Source: Thalassoglobus neptunius
GTDB taxonomy: Bacteria > Planctomycetota > Planctomycetia > Planctomycetales > Planctomycetaceae
DNA: 64,000 nt
Assembly: GCF_007859735.1 (NCBI RefSeq)
Contig: NZ_SIHI01000001.1
Coordinates: forward strand, 1,814,341-1,878,340
Direction of reading: 5' to 3'
The notes beneath the pieces are model-generated. The model made no database searches and was not told the origin of the DNA. It saw only the letters and a program-made list of their open reading frames with translations. Below, piece by piece: positions 53,365 through 62,481 of the stretch. A program made the position numbers and the translations under genes. Position 1 is the stretch's first letter. Each line of letters opens with the position of its first letter.

Positions 53365-54783
53365 TCAATCTTCGGCCGATTCTGGCTGTGTTGCATCTTC
53401 TCCGCCGGAATTACGAATCGCTTTTACAAGTGCCAGACCGTCAATCGCACGGCCAAAGTTCGGATCAATTTTCAGGCATTCTTCATACGCTGTTTGAGCA
53501 TCCGTGAGTTCCCCCAGTTCATAGAAGAGTTGCCCAAGGTAGAACAAAGGATCGGCAGTTTCGGGATTTGCTTCGGCACTTTGGATAAACAGGTCAATCG
53601 CTTTAGAAGGGTCTTCCGTTTGATAGATTTTTCTTCCGTAATGAAACTGTGCTTCGCTCCAGTTTGCCAGAGCCTTGTCTTCATTGCCCTGTTCCGAAGC
53701 AAGGTTCGCCAGTTGCTGGTACAGGTCGGCAACGACCTCACGCTCATCGTTGGATTCAAGAGCCGCTCCAACAGTCATGACCTTCTGGACTTCGTCTTTC
53801 TGCTCGTTGCCAATCAGTGCAAAACCGAGTCTTGCAGCCCGGTAGGAATCGAGCCCATCACGCTCGATGATTTCCTGAAGAAGAGCGATCTGTTCTTCGA
53901 TGTTCCCGAGCGCACGTTCCACATCGGATCGAGCATCCCAGATAACGGGATGAAACTCGCTGCCAGCTTCGTATTTCAAAATCTCCTGTGCGTCCGACAC
54001 TTTCCCCGCATCGAGCAGCTCTGTCGCGCGCGTCTGCACGAATTTCACATTCCCCACGTTTCGGAGCTGTTGAATGCTTTCGAAAATTTCCTGTCGCGGC
54101 GAGGTCAGTGCGACGAATCGACGGTCCGAACTGAGGTACAACATCGACGCCAGATGCTGCTCTCCTTGTTCATCGAAGACTTCCGCCAGGAGTCGTTGCG
54201 GTTCCGTCGCATTAGGGAATTCGTTGATAATTTCTTTGAGCATGTGTTCTGCTTGTGCGCTTTCCCCAGCTCGCCAGGCGATTTTCGCCAGTTCGAATCG
54301 GGCTGCCGGCAGAGAGGTCGCCTTCAGGAAGAAACCTTTCGCAGTTTCAGGATCGTCCATGCGAAGTGCATTTCGGCCGAGAAAGTACCAGCACTGGCTC
54401 GCGTATGGGTGCCCAAGTTCCATCGCTCGTTCGAACTCACGAGACGATTCATCGGTCTTGCCAGCAAGGATCAACGCGAAACCCAGTTCGTACGCGATCG
54501 ACGGGTCTTCAGGGCTGATCTCTTGTGCTCGAGTAAAACAGGCCACCGATTCGTCATAGAAACCGAATGCCTGATAAACCATCCCGAGTCCACTCCATTG
54601 TTCCGCGAACTTGGGATTCATCGCGACTTCGGAAGACATAATCATGTTCCGAGTAAACCCCGGTAAACCTTCCGTGTTGGCTGTCGGGGCCACTGGTTGC
54701 TGTTGAACATTCCGATACGACCTGAAGCCTGCAACAAGCTCGATCCCGATGACTGCCAGTAGTACGGCGTTGACGACTCTCAT
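53365..54783 (-). CDS. TPR-repeat protein with signal anchor
   Basis: A 472-residue protein with a short N-terminal hydrophobic helix (AVLLAVIGIELVAGF) and then repeated 34-residue helix pairs, for example FYDESVACFTRAQEISPEDP and PLFYLGQLFYELGELTDAQT. The repeat unit is the TPR type used for protein-protein assembly. The gene starts within the stop of the VCBS gene (ATGA overlap), and the two are co-translated. Probably membrane-anchored with its repeats outside the cytoplasm. Partner inferred to be the VCBS protein. Confidence 0.85.
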   Translation of the reverse strand: MRVVNAVLLAVIGIELVAGFRSYRNVQQQPVAPTANTEGLPGFTRNMIMSSEVAMNPKFAEQWSGLGMVYQAFGFYDESVACFTRAQEISPEDPSIAYELGFALILAGKTDESSREFERAMELGHPYASQCWYFLGRNALRMDDPETAKGFFLKATSLPAARFELAKIAWRAGESAQAEHMLKEIINEFPNATEPQRLLAEVFDEQGEQHLASMLYLSSDRRFVALTSPRQEIFESIQQLRNVGNVKFVQTRATELLDAGKVSDAQEILKYEAGSEFHPVIWDARSDVERALGNIEEQIALLQEIIERDGLDSYRAARLGFALIGNEQKDEVQKVMTVGAALESNDEREVVADLYQQLANLASEQGNEDKALANWSEAQFHYGRKIYQTEDPSKAIDLFIQSAEANPETADPLFYLGQLFYELGELTDAQTAYEECLKIDPNFGRAIDGLALVKAIRNSGGEDATQPESAED

Positions 54784-56171
54784 TCCTGCTCCTCGCCTTC
54801 TTGAGTCCAGACTGTCACGCGCCCGGGGCGAATGATCGGTTCATTGTTGAACAGAGACCCGGCAATGATTTCCTTCTGACCATTTCCGGTGAGGTCACCA
54901 CAAGCGACTGTCGCAAGACGAGCAGGGGAGTCGGCAATTTTCCAGGTTTGAAAGGTCGCCTCTCCGTCGTTTTCAAACCAGACCAGACTCGTTGTTCCAT
55001 CAACATGCCAGTTGTTGAACCTGCTCCCAGCGATGATGTCCAGGTCGTTGTCGTTATCAATGTCTGCGACTGCAATCGAACTGCATCCGGGAAGAGAGCC
55101 CACTGAATGCAACTCGAACTCGAAATCACCGAGGTTTTCGAGCCAATACACGCCGTGCGAAGATTGCTGAGTGGGAACGGGATATTCCGAGTCTTCCCCA
55201 GCTGCAAGGAGTAAGTCGAGGTCGCCATCTTCATCAAGGTCAACTGACAGCATCTCCGAGCCGCCGAAGTCGAAGTTCGCGGTTCCCCAGATCTTTCGTT
55301 GGACTGGTTGGAAGGGTGCTTCCCCAGTGTTCTCGAAAATCCATACTTCTTCTTGCTCACTCGGAATGAAGGCGGCAACGTCAGGATCTCCATCGCCGTC
55401 GAAGTCTTCTGCGGAGACCGAAACGGTTCCGGCGGCACGCATGAGTTCTCGATCGACGAACGTGAGATCGCCGCGGTTTTCCATCCAGAAGATTCGGCCG
55501 AACTCATGGCCATATTCCGCAACGACGAGGTCAAGGTCGCCATCTCCGTCAAAGTCGCCGGATCGGGCATCGGAGACACGCCGAATTTGATCAATCAGGA
55601 CTCGCGGAGTGAACTCGTTGTCCCCGTTGTTTTGCAGAAGAACAACTTGACCAATTGGATCAGACGTTGGAGTCAAGCTTCGAAACACAGCGACCAGAAT
55701 GTCCGGATCGTTGTCGCCGTCGAGATCGACAACTTCCGTCCGGGCAGGGACCGAAATGGTGTTCTCCGGAACGAGTGCCGTTTCCTTCCAGGATCCATCG
55801 GGAAGTCGTTGGTATTGGAAAATGGTGTTCCGAACTGCATCGCAAACAAGAAGCTCAGGCTCACCGTTTTCATCAAGGTCAACGATGTTGACGTTCGTCA
55901 CTCGGGGGCTCCAGTCCTCATGGTCGGTCAACTCAAATGCCCGAAAACGAATCGGGGACATTTCCAAATCCGAAGGAGCCCGAGAGATCTCCAAAGGAGG
56001 GCCCTGCGGAGTGGTCGTCGCAATCATCTGCAGCCAACCGATCGGGATCGCGGTGGCGACTAGAACGAGGGCGATTGTGAGTCCGTACCGAACGCGAGTG
56101 CCAGACTCTTCGAGAGGGGCAATCGGTTCTGGTACGAGCGAACTCCCCCAAGATAAAAATTCACGAAACAT
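54780..56171 (-). CDS. FG-GAP/VCBS-repeat membrane-anchored protein
   Basis: A 463-residue protein. A hydrophobic helix (LTIALVLVATAIPIGWL) anchors the N terminus; the rest is a seven-bladed-type propeller with calcium-binding loops such as VDLDENGEPE, VDLDGDNDPD, FDGDGDLDLV and DIDNDNDLD. These match FG-GAP/VCBS repeats found in extracellular adhesion and carbohydrate-associated proteins. ATGA overlap with the TPR gene downstream. Divergent from the Gfo/Idh oxidoreductase gene. Confidence 0.88.
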   Translation of the reverse strand: MFREFLSWGSSLVPEPIAPLEESGTRVRYGLTIALVLVATAIPIGWLQMIATTTPQGPPLEISRAPSDLEMSPIRFRAFELTDHEDWSPRVTNVNIVDLDENGEPELLVCDAVRNTIFQYQRLPDGSWKETALVPENTISVPARTEVVDLDGDNDPDILVAVFRSLTPTSDPIGQVVLLQNNGDNEFTPRVLIDQIRRVSDARSGDFDGDGDLDLVVAEYGHEFGRIFWMENRGDLTFVDRELMRAAGTVSVSAEDFDGDGDPDVAAFIPSEQEEVWIFENTGEAPFQPVQRKIWGTANFDFGGSEMLSVDLDEDGDLDLLLAAGEDSEYPVPTQQSSHGVYWLENLGDFEFELHSVGSLPGCSSIAVADIDNDNDLDIIAGSRFNNWHVDGTTSLVWFENDGEATFQTWKIADSPARLATVACGDLTGNGQKEIIAGSLFNNEPIIRPGRVTVWTQEGEEQE

Positions 56172-56458
56172 TCATTTCCCGCCAATTGGGTCTTCAGTTG
56201 GAGTTTGACACATCGGACTTGCGAACTGGGCCAGAAGACTGCATTGAGAGGCAATTTTTTCTGGTGACCGAATCACAACGTTTTCCGTTCGAGAACACAA
56301 CTCCCGCCCGGAGGATTTTGAGATTCACCACACGTTTTTCGAGCACAGATCCCGTGTCGGCTTTTCGAATCCCATCAGTCGGCGACGATGCATTCGTGAG
56401 TAAAATCAGATAATGTTTGCGAAACGGCTGTGCTTCACTCGAATCGAAAGGGGACTGA

Positions 56459-57820
56459 ATGTCATCTTCAAGACTGAATCGACGAACCGCACTGCAAACG
56501 ATGGCGGCTTCGTCATTGGCATTGCTCCCGACAACCCGCAATGCGTTTTCCGCTCCTGCGAACGGGCGATTGAATCTGGCATTTATCGGAGTTGGCGGAC
56601 GCGGGGGACGCAATCTCAAGACGATGACGGAGCAATCCCTCGTGGATGTGCAGGTCGTCGCTCTCTGCGATGTGAACCGTCAGAACTTGGGAATCGCTTC
56701 GAAACTCTTTCCTGAAGCGAGAACCTATGAAGACTTTCGAGAACTCTACTTCGATCGGACCGACGACATCGACGCGGTCGTTGTGAGCACGACCGAACAC
56801 ACGCACGCGTACGCAACGATGCCTGCATTGAAAATGGGCAAACATGTCTACTGCGAAAAACCTCTCACCCTCAACGTGGACGAAGCTCGACGCATCACGC
56901 AAGCTGCGAAATCGGCGGGCGTGAAAACGCAGATGGGGACCCAGATTCATGGGCTTCCCAACTACCGCCGAGTGGTTGAATTGATTCAATCGGGAGCCAT
57001 CGGAGCTGTGCGGGAAGCCCATGTGTGGGTCTCTCGTGCCTGGGGGCTCCAGAGCAAAGAAGACTCCGACAAAAACAAAGACCGCGTTTTTGTTACCGAA
57101 CGCCCCTCTGAAGCGATGACTCCTCCGAGTTATCTCAATTGGGATCTGTGGATCGGTCCGGCTCCGATGCGTCCTTATCACGAAGTGTACTTCCCCGGCC
57201 CCAAATGGTATCGCTGGTGGGATTTCGGAAACGGAACAATGTCCGACCTTGGAAGCCATCGCGTCGATCTTCCTTGGTGGGCGTTGAATCTGGATGCCCC
57301 CCAATCAATCGAAGCCTTCGGCCCGGAACCGCATCCTGAAATTGCCCCTGCATCGATGCACGTCACATACGAATACGATGCGCGAGGAGAAATGCCTCCG
57401 TGTACGCTCACCTGGTATCAGGGAGACCACAAACCCGACATCTGGAATCAGCGGGGAATTCCTCAATGGGCCAACGGAGCGTTGTTCATCGGAGAAGATG
57501 GAAAGATGCTTCTCTCTGACTACACCAAGCACATCCTGCTTCCGGAAGCTGAGTTCGCAAACTTCAAGCCGCCCGAACAATTCATTCCGGACTCACCCGG
57601 CCAGCACGAAGAATGGCTCGTCGCATGTCGCGATGGGTCGGAAACCTCGAGCCCGTTCAGCTATTCTGGACCTCTCACAGAAGCGAATCATCTCGGGAAC
57701 GTGGCCTTTCGGGCTGGTGAAAAACTCTTATGGGATTCGGAAGCTCTGAGGGTCACCAACACGGAATCCGCAAACTCTTTCCTCGGGAGAGAACCGCGAT
57801 CGGGCTGGTCGCTCGACTGA
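56459..57820 (+). CDS. Gfo/Idh/MocA-family oxidoreductase, Tat-exported
   Basis: A 453-residue NAD(P)-dependent dehydrogenase or glycosidase-type enzyme. The twin-arginine signal [17 protein letters not shown] is followed by the nucleotide motif [13 protein letters not shown], the conserved CEKPLTLN segment and a long C-terminal sugar-binding domain ([21 protein letters not shown]). Planctomycete members are commonly exported with tightly bound cofactor and act on sugar-derived substrates. ATG 56459. Convergent with a PQQ-propeller gene. Confidence 0.9.
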   Translation: MSSSRLNRRTALQTMAASSLALLPTTRNAFSAPANGRLNLAFIGVGGRGGRNLKTMTEQSLVDVQVVALCDVNRQNLGIASKLFPEARTYEDFRELYFDRTDDIDAVVVSTTEHTHAYATMPALKMGKHVYCEKPLTLNVDEARRITQAAKSAGVKTQMGTQIHGLPNYRRVVELIQSGAIGAVREAHVWVSRAWGLQSKEDSDKNKDRVFVTERPSEAMTPPSYLNWDLWIGPAPMRPYHEVYFPGPKWYRWWDFGNGTMSDLGSHRVDLPWWALNLDAPQSIEAFGPEPHPEIAPASMHVTYEYDARGEMPPCTLTWYQGDHKPDIWNQRGIPQWANGALFIGEDGKMLLSDYTKHILLPEAEFANFKPPEQFIPDSPGQHEEWLVACRDGSETSSPFSYSGPLTEANHLGNVAFRAGEKLLWDSEALRVTNTESANSFLGREPRSGWSLD

Positions 57821-57850
57821 ATCTCTGCACTTGAGGAAGCGAAATCCATC

Positions 57851-57889
57851 ACGCCCCCAACGAAAGTTCAAGCTTCTCGAAGGGGGCGT
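57851..57889. terminator. Hairpin between convergent genes
   Basis: ACGCCCCC (57851-57858) pairs with GGGGGCGT (57882-57889), with additional inner CGA/TCG pairing. It lies between the stops of the oxidoreductase and the convergent PQQ gene. There is no T-tract, so it is a possible bidirectional transcription barrier rather than a standard intrinsic terminator. Confidence 0.5.
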
Positions 57890-57927
57890 CGTTGTAGATT
57901 CATTGCACGTGGTTGAGTCTGATGTGA

Positions 57928-59277
57928 CTACTTACCAATACAATAGAGATTCTCTTTTCCTCGCAGATAAATCGCATCGCCAACGAGAACAGCCGATGCG
58001 TCGAAGTGGTCGTCAAGCTGATTCGTGGCGAGCACTTCAAACTCTGAATCCGCCACGATCACAACCGTTTCGCCGTCTCTTCCGGTCAGGTAGATCTTTC
58101 CCTTCGCTGCCACTGGCGATCCGTAGAATGCTCGCACACCCGGAACACGAGTTCGCTCCAGCAGGACTTCTCCTGTTTTCGGATCGACACAGGTCAAAAT
58201 CGCGTTGTTGGACTGCGTAAAGTAAAGCAACCCGTTGTATAAGATTGGCGAAGGAACATACGGAGTTCCTTGTGCGAGTTGCCAGGCAACTTGATCAGTG
58301 CCGGTCACATCACCTTTGGAATCCAGCGAAATCGCCATTGCAGAAGAGCCACGGTAGCCACTCATGCAGTAAACATATTCTCCGTCGGTCACGGGACTCG
58401 GAGTGACATTGCTGGCCTGTCCACCGCATTCCCAGATGAGACTCCCGTCATCGAGATTGTAGCTTCGAACGCGATTCGCTGCGTTCACGATCACTTGCAC
58501 AATTCCATCTTTCTCGACGATCAAGGGTGTCGCCCAACTGCTCAACTCGTCTCGATCTCGACTCCAGATTTCCTCTCCGGTCGTTGCATCGAGAACCATG
58601 ATCGACGACTGGCCTTCGTGATCGCGATTGATGACGAGACGTCCATCGTGAGCGACTGGTGAAGTCCCTTCGCCAAAGCTTCGCCGAGTTTGAACAGGGC
58701 CGAGATCTCGTTCCCAGAGAAGGTTCCCGTCCAGATCAAGACAATACAAACCTTGAGATCCGAACCAGCAGTAAAGACGCTCTCCATCGACGAAAGGAGA
58801 ACAGGAAGCGAAGCTGTTGTCTCCGTGATGCCCCTCGTTGGGAACACGCTCTGCCACGACCTTCCGCCAGATTTCGTTTCCCGTCGATCGGTCCAGGCAC
58901 AGCACGACGAACTCGTAGTAGGTGTTCGGAAACACAATTCCGAATGATCGTTCGGGCTGTTCGGCAGGGGCCGGTTTTGAAGCGTCAATCCGTCCAGAAT
59001 CGACCGCAGTAAGAACAAAGAGCTTGTCGCCCCAAACGATTGGCGTTGCGTTTCCGAGCCCCTCGATCGGCCTTTTCCAGCGGACGTTTCGGTTCTCGCT
59101 CCAATTCACTGGAGGCGTCGCTGTCTCCGAAACACCATTGGCATTCGGCCCTCGCCATTGGTGCCAGGAAGTTGACGGATCAACGTTATCTTCTGCCTGA
59201 GATTGCTGTTGCCCCGAGAAAACGATCCCGCTGACGATGATTAGCAAAGTGAAGAAATTACGTTTCGATTTACTCAT
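57928..59277 (-). CDS. Secreted PQQ-type beta-propeller repeat protein
   Basis: A 449-residue exported propeller. Signal peptide (FFTLLIIVSGIVFSG), then a short Gln/Asp-rich segment and WHQWRGPNANGVSET, the shared N-terminal pattern, followed by repeated blades such as CLDRSTGNEIWRKVV, VLDATTGEEIWSRD and CVDPKTGEVLLERT. As with the other two members in the window, quinoprotein ligands are not evident. Gene alone, convergent with the oxidoreductase gene. Confidence 0.87.
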   Translation of the reverse strand: MSKSKRNFFTLLIIVSGIVFSGQQQSQAEDNVDPSTSWHQWRGPNANGVSETATPPVNWSENRNVRWKRPIEGLGNATPIVWGDKLFVLTAVDSGRIDASKPAPAEQPERSFGIVFPNTYYEFVVLCLDRSTGNEIWRKVVAERVPNEGHHGDNSFASCSPFVDGERLYCWFGSQGLYCLDLDGNLLWERDLGPVQTRRSFGEGTSPVAHDGRLVINRDHEGQSSIMVLDATTGEEIWSRDRDELSSWATPLIVEKDGIVQVIVNAANRVRSYNLDDGSLIWECGGQASNVTPSPVTDGEYVYCMSGYRGSSAMAISLDSKGDVTGTDQVAWQLAQGTPYVPSPILYNGLLYFTQSNNAILTCVDPKTGEVLLERTRVPGVRAFYGSPVAAKGKIYLTGRDGETVVIVADSEFEVLATNQLDDHFDASAVLVGDAIYLRGKENLYCIGK

Positions 59278-59498
59278 TCCATGATCCTTGTGTGAGAAGG
59301 GGAGTCTCGGAACGAGAGCTTAGAGGATCGGACTCGGACCTGTGAAGTCGCCCGAACGGATTCTGAGACGAACAACACCTCCCGATGAGCCGTTCGGAAT
59401 TCACTTCATGAAGTTTGCTTCAGACCAGTGAGACGAGTCCCGTTCGATCAGCTGTCTTTGAATCTGGTGAATTACCGTTCGAAATGAATTTGATCCGC

Positions 59499-60506
59499 TC
59501 ACACCTGATAGTAATCGCGATACCATTTCACGAATTGCTCAATGCCAGAGTCGAGTGAAGTCTTCGGGGCGAATCCGGTGACTTCTCGAATCGACTCGAT
59601 ATCCGCAAATGTCGCAGGGACATCGCCGGGCTGCATTGGCAACAGATTCATTTTGGCTTTCTTACCCAGGCATCGCTCCAGCGATTGGATCATTTCCAGC
59701 AACTCGACAGGTCGATGATTTCCAATGTTGAAGATCCGATATGGAGCCTTCGATGTCGACGGGTCGGGCGAATCACCTGACCATTGAGGATTGGGTTCTG
59801 CGGGCCGGTCCAGCACACGAATGATTCCGTCCACGATGTCATCGATATACGTGAAGTCCCGCTGCATCTTTCCTTCATTGAAGACATCGATCGGCTTGTC
59901 CGCGAGGATGGCTTTCGTGAAGAGAAACAATGCCATGTCCGGTCGTCCCCACGGTCCATAAACCGTGAAGAAGCGAAGGCCAGTCGTTGGCATCTGATAC
60001 AAATGGCTGTAAGAGTGAGCCATAAGCTCGTTCGCTTTTTTGGAGGCAGCATACAGACTGACGGGATGGTCGACATTATCCGTCACTGCAAACGGCATGG
60101 TCGTATTGGCCCCATAAACGGAGCTGCTTGAAGCATAGACCAGATGCTTCACCTTCGAATGCCGGCAACCTTCGAGGATGTTTAGAAAACCATCGATATT
60201 ACTCGATATATAAGCATGCGGGTTCGTGAGCGAGTATCGAACGCCAGCTTGAGCAGCGAGATGGATGACTCCGTCGAACTGCTGGGCTTGAAAGAACTCT
60301 GCGTTTTTGACTCTGTCTGATAGGTCAAATCGGTGAAACTGGAAACGCTCGTCAGAGTTTAACATCTCCAGTCGCGTCTCCTTGAGTTCCACACTGTAAT
60401 AATCGTTGACGCAATCGACTCCGACGACTTCGTCTCCTCGACCTAACAATGTGCGAGCAGTGTGAAAACCAATAAATCCAGCGGTCCCTGTGACGAGAAT
60501 TTTCAT
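59499..60506 (-). CDS. NAD-dependent epimerase (UDP-glucuronate 4-epimerase type)
   Basis: A 335-residue extended short-chain dehydrogenase. NAD motif GTAGFIG (7-13), the Asp31 end of strand two, the catalytic Tyr152 and Lys156 in [11 protein letters not shown], and the substrate segment [16 protein letters not shown] match UDP-glucuronate 4-epimerases (CapI/LpsL type), which make UDP-galacturonate for surface polysaccharides. The exact sugar is inference. The nucleotide-sugar dehydrogenase gene lies 150 bases upstream on the same strand. Confidence 0.88.
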   Translation of the reverse strand: MKILVTGTAGFIGFHTARTLLGRGDEVVGVDCVNDYYSVELKETRLEMLNSDERFQFHRFDLSDRVKNAEFFQAQQFDGVIHLAAQAGVRYSLTNPHAYISSNIDGFLNILEGCRHSKVKHLVYASSSSVYGANTTMPFAVTDNVDHPVSLYAASKKANELMAHSYSHLYQMPTTGLRFFTVYGPWGRPDMALFLFTKAILADKPIDVFNEGKMQRDFTYIDDIVDGIIRVLDRPAEPNPQWSGDSPDPSTSKAPYRIFNIGNHRPVELLEMIQSLERCLGKKAKMNLLPMQPGDVPATFADIESIREVTGFAPKTSLDSGIEQFVKWYRDYYQV

Positions 60507-60654
60507 GCGTGCCTCAGATTCCTCTCCTGAGATTTGTTTCCAAGCCGACGGAATGTCGATGACGGTTCAAGGACGTGATTGCTTTACGGGGGTCGAATTC
60601 TCTTCGAAAGACTTAAGTAAGTGCGACCACCCCATGTGTTCTTTCCAATGCCAA

Positions 60655-62040
60655 TCAAGCCCGACGAATCTTATCGCGGCCGGATTCGACTTCGCGAGTC
60701 GCGTTGCGTGTGTCGATGACGAGCGGAGCGTGTTCAACGATAAAATTATAATCAAATGCGTCGTGATCGGTCGCAATTAACACACAATCCTGAGCTGTTA
60801 AGAACTCTTCGGTTAACTCCTGGCTGGAGAGCTGTGTCAGTTGATGTTTTCGCATCTTGGGAAGTGTTGGGATGTGCGGATCGCTATAGCTGACGTGTGC
60901 GCCTTTGGATGTGAGCTGATCGATCAGCACGAACGAGGGACTTTCCCGAGGGTCGCCGGTGTTCGGTTTGTAAGCAACACCAAGGACGCAAACGCGACTC
61001 CCTTTAATCGGCTTCTCGACTTCGTTTAAACAATCAGAAACCCGCGACACCACATATTCAGGCATTCGAACATTTAATTCGCCAGCGAGTTCAACGAACT
61101 TTGTCGATGCTCCAAACTTCCTTCCCAACCACGACAGATGGAATGGATCGATAGGAATGGTGTGCCCCCCCACTCCGGGCCCCGGATAGAATGGCTGAAA
61201 TCCAAATGGTTTCGTTTTCGCTGCTTCGATGACTTCCCAAATGTCGATCCCCATTCGATCGAAGAGGATCTTCAACTCGTTGACAAGAGCAATGTTGACC
61301 GCCCGGTAAGTGTTCTCAAGGATTTTGCACGCCTCGGCAACTTCAGGACTCGAGACCTTAACGACATCGACTCCGGTCTCTTTGTAGAACGCTTCCGCCA
61401 GTCGGGCGCTTCTCTCGTCGATACTGCCAACGACTTTGGGAACTCGCGAGTGAGAAGGCTCCGGGTTTCCGGGATCATCTCTCTCCGGGCTGTATGCAAG
61501 GAAGAATTCTTCGCCGGCGACGCATCCACTCACTTCCAGAATTGGTAGAACCAGCTCGCGGAGAGTCGAGGGGTAGGTCGTGGTTTCGAGAAGAATCATT
61601 TGCCCCGGACGTAGTTCGCTTGCGATCGAGCGAACGGTCGTCCGCACGAATTGCAGATCCGGATCACGACTTGGAGTGAGCGGTGTTGGGACACAGATGA
61701 TCAGAATGTCGGCTTCCTTGATGCGACTCATGTCGTCCGTCGCATCGAATCTTCCGCTCGACTTCCATTCCTGGACACGTTCGTCCGGGACGTGCTTGAT
61801 GTAGCTTTTCCCGTAGAGCAGGGACTCGATTTTGGAGCGGTCGACGTCAAATCCGAGAACTCGATATCCGGAACTGAAGCTGCGATCGACAAGCGGAAGA
61901 CCGACGTATCCCAGCCCGAGAATTCCGACAACGGCGGACTTGTCCCGAATCTTCCTGGCGAGATACTCGGCAAGGCCATCTGGCTCCAGTAATTCCGGTG
62001 TCACTCCCATGTGACCATCGTTGTGCAACATACCTGACAT
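60655..62040 (-). CDS. Nucleotide-sugar dehydrogenase with Thr at the catalytic Cys position
   Basis: A 461-residue protein of the UDP-glucose/GDP-mannose dehydrogenase family, closest in pattern to UDP-GlcNAc/ManNAc dehydrogenases (WbpA/WecC type). NAD motif GILGLGYVGLPLV (39-51), the conserved Lys239 in ACKILENTYRAVNIALVNEL, and the C-terminal GVAYKPNTGDPRESP are intact. The active-site motif normally reads G-x-G-x-G-G-x-C; here it is GPGVGGHTIPID with Thr294 instead of the nucleophilic Cys, so normal double oxidation to the uronic acid may be impaired. ATG 62040 with alternatives at 62031 and 62010. Probably in one pathway with the downstream epimerase. Confidence 0.88.
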   Translation of the reverse strand: MSGMLHNDGHMGVTPELLEPDGLAEYLARKIRDKSAVVGILGLGYVGLPLVDRSFSSGYRVLGFDVDRSKIESLLYGKSYIKHVPDERVQEWKSSGRFDATDDMSRIKEADILIICVPTPLTPSRDPDLQFVRTTVRSIASELRPGQMILLETTTYPSTLRELVLPILEVSGCVAGEEFFLAYSPERDDPGNPEPSHSRVPKVVGSIDERSARLAEAFYKETGVDVVKVSSPEVAEACKILENTYRAVNIALVNELKILFDRMGIDIWEVIEAAKTKPFGFQPFYPGPGVGGHTIPIDPFHLSWLGRKFGASTKFVELAGELNVRMPEYVVSRVSDCLNEVEKPIKGSRVCVLGVAYKPNTGDPRESPSFVLIDQLTSKGAHVSYSDPHIPTLPKMRKHQLTQLSSQELTEEFLTAQDCVLIATDHDAFDYNFIVEHAPLVIDTRNATREVESGRDKIRRA

Positions 62041-62481
62041 CAGCTTCTCGAATTCCGGGACAAGGGAAAATTGGCCGCTTTCGCCGGAAGGGCAATTGTG
62101 AAAACAGCCAAGTATTCACGGCTCAAACTACCTGACTGGGGAAGGCGAGTCGAGCCCCGTTCGTTGTTGCGAGGACTCCCGGAACCGACCGGGGAAGAAG
62201 ATTCCGGAACACCTCGGAAGATGTTCGGCAGAAACTCGCCTGAGCAGCCACAGCAAAGTCTCGAGTTGAACGGATTCAGTGACTGCTCTCGAAAGAACAA
62301 TGTAGTCCCGAAGTGAACCTGAGGAGGGAAAATCATCGAGCTTTGGAACGGAAGCATTCCTTTCGTGAGAGTTGACGGGCAGGCACCTGAAATTCTTCGG
62401 TCACTGTCACCTTGCAATCCCATTGAATCTTGTGGATCAATTGGTCATGCTCAGTTGTTCCTCATCATGCAAAGGCCCGCC
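62041..62481. other. Divergent intergenic region, no gene seen
   Basis: About 440 bases between the nucleotide-sugar dehydrogenase and the divergent sulfatase gene. A 127-codon open frame on the minus strand is Ser/Pro/Arg-rich without a ribosome-binding site and is judged non-coding. No clear promoter or hairpin is seen. Confidence 0.45.

Noticed and set aside
53305-54666. A 453-codon plus-strand frame opposite the TPR gene
   Set aside because: The TPR repeats and the overlap with the VCBS gene establish the minus strand as coding; the opposite frame is Phe/Arg/Cys-rich and motif-free.
62040-62423. A 127-codon minus-strand frame in the gap before the second sulfatase
   Set aside because: Ser/Pro/Arg-rich composition and no ribosome-binding site; it ends at the dehydrogenase start by chance.
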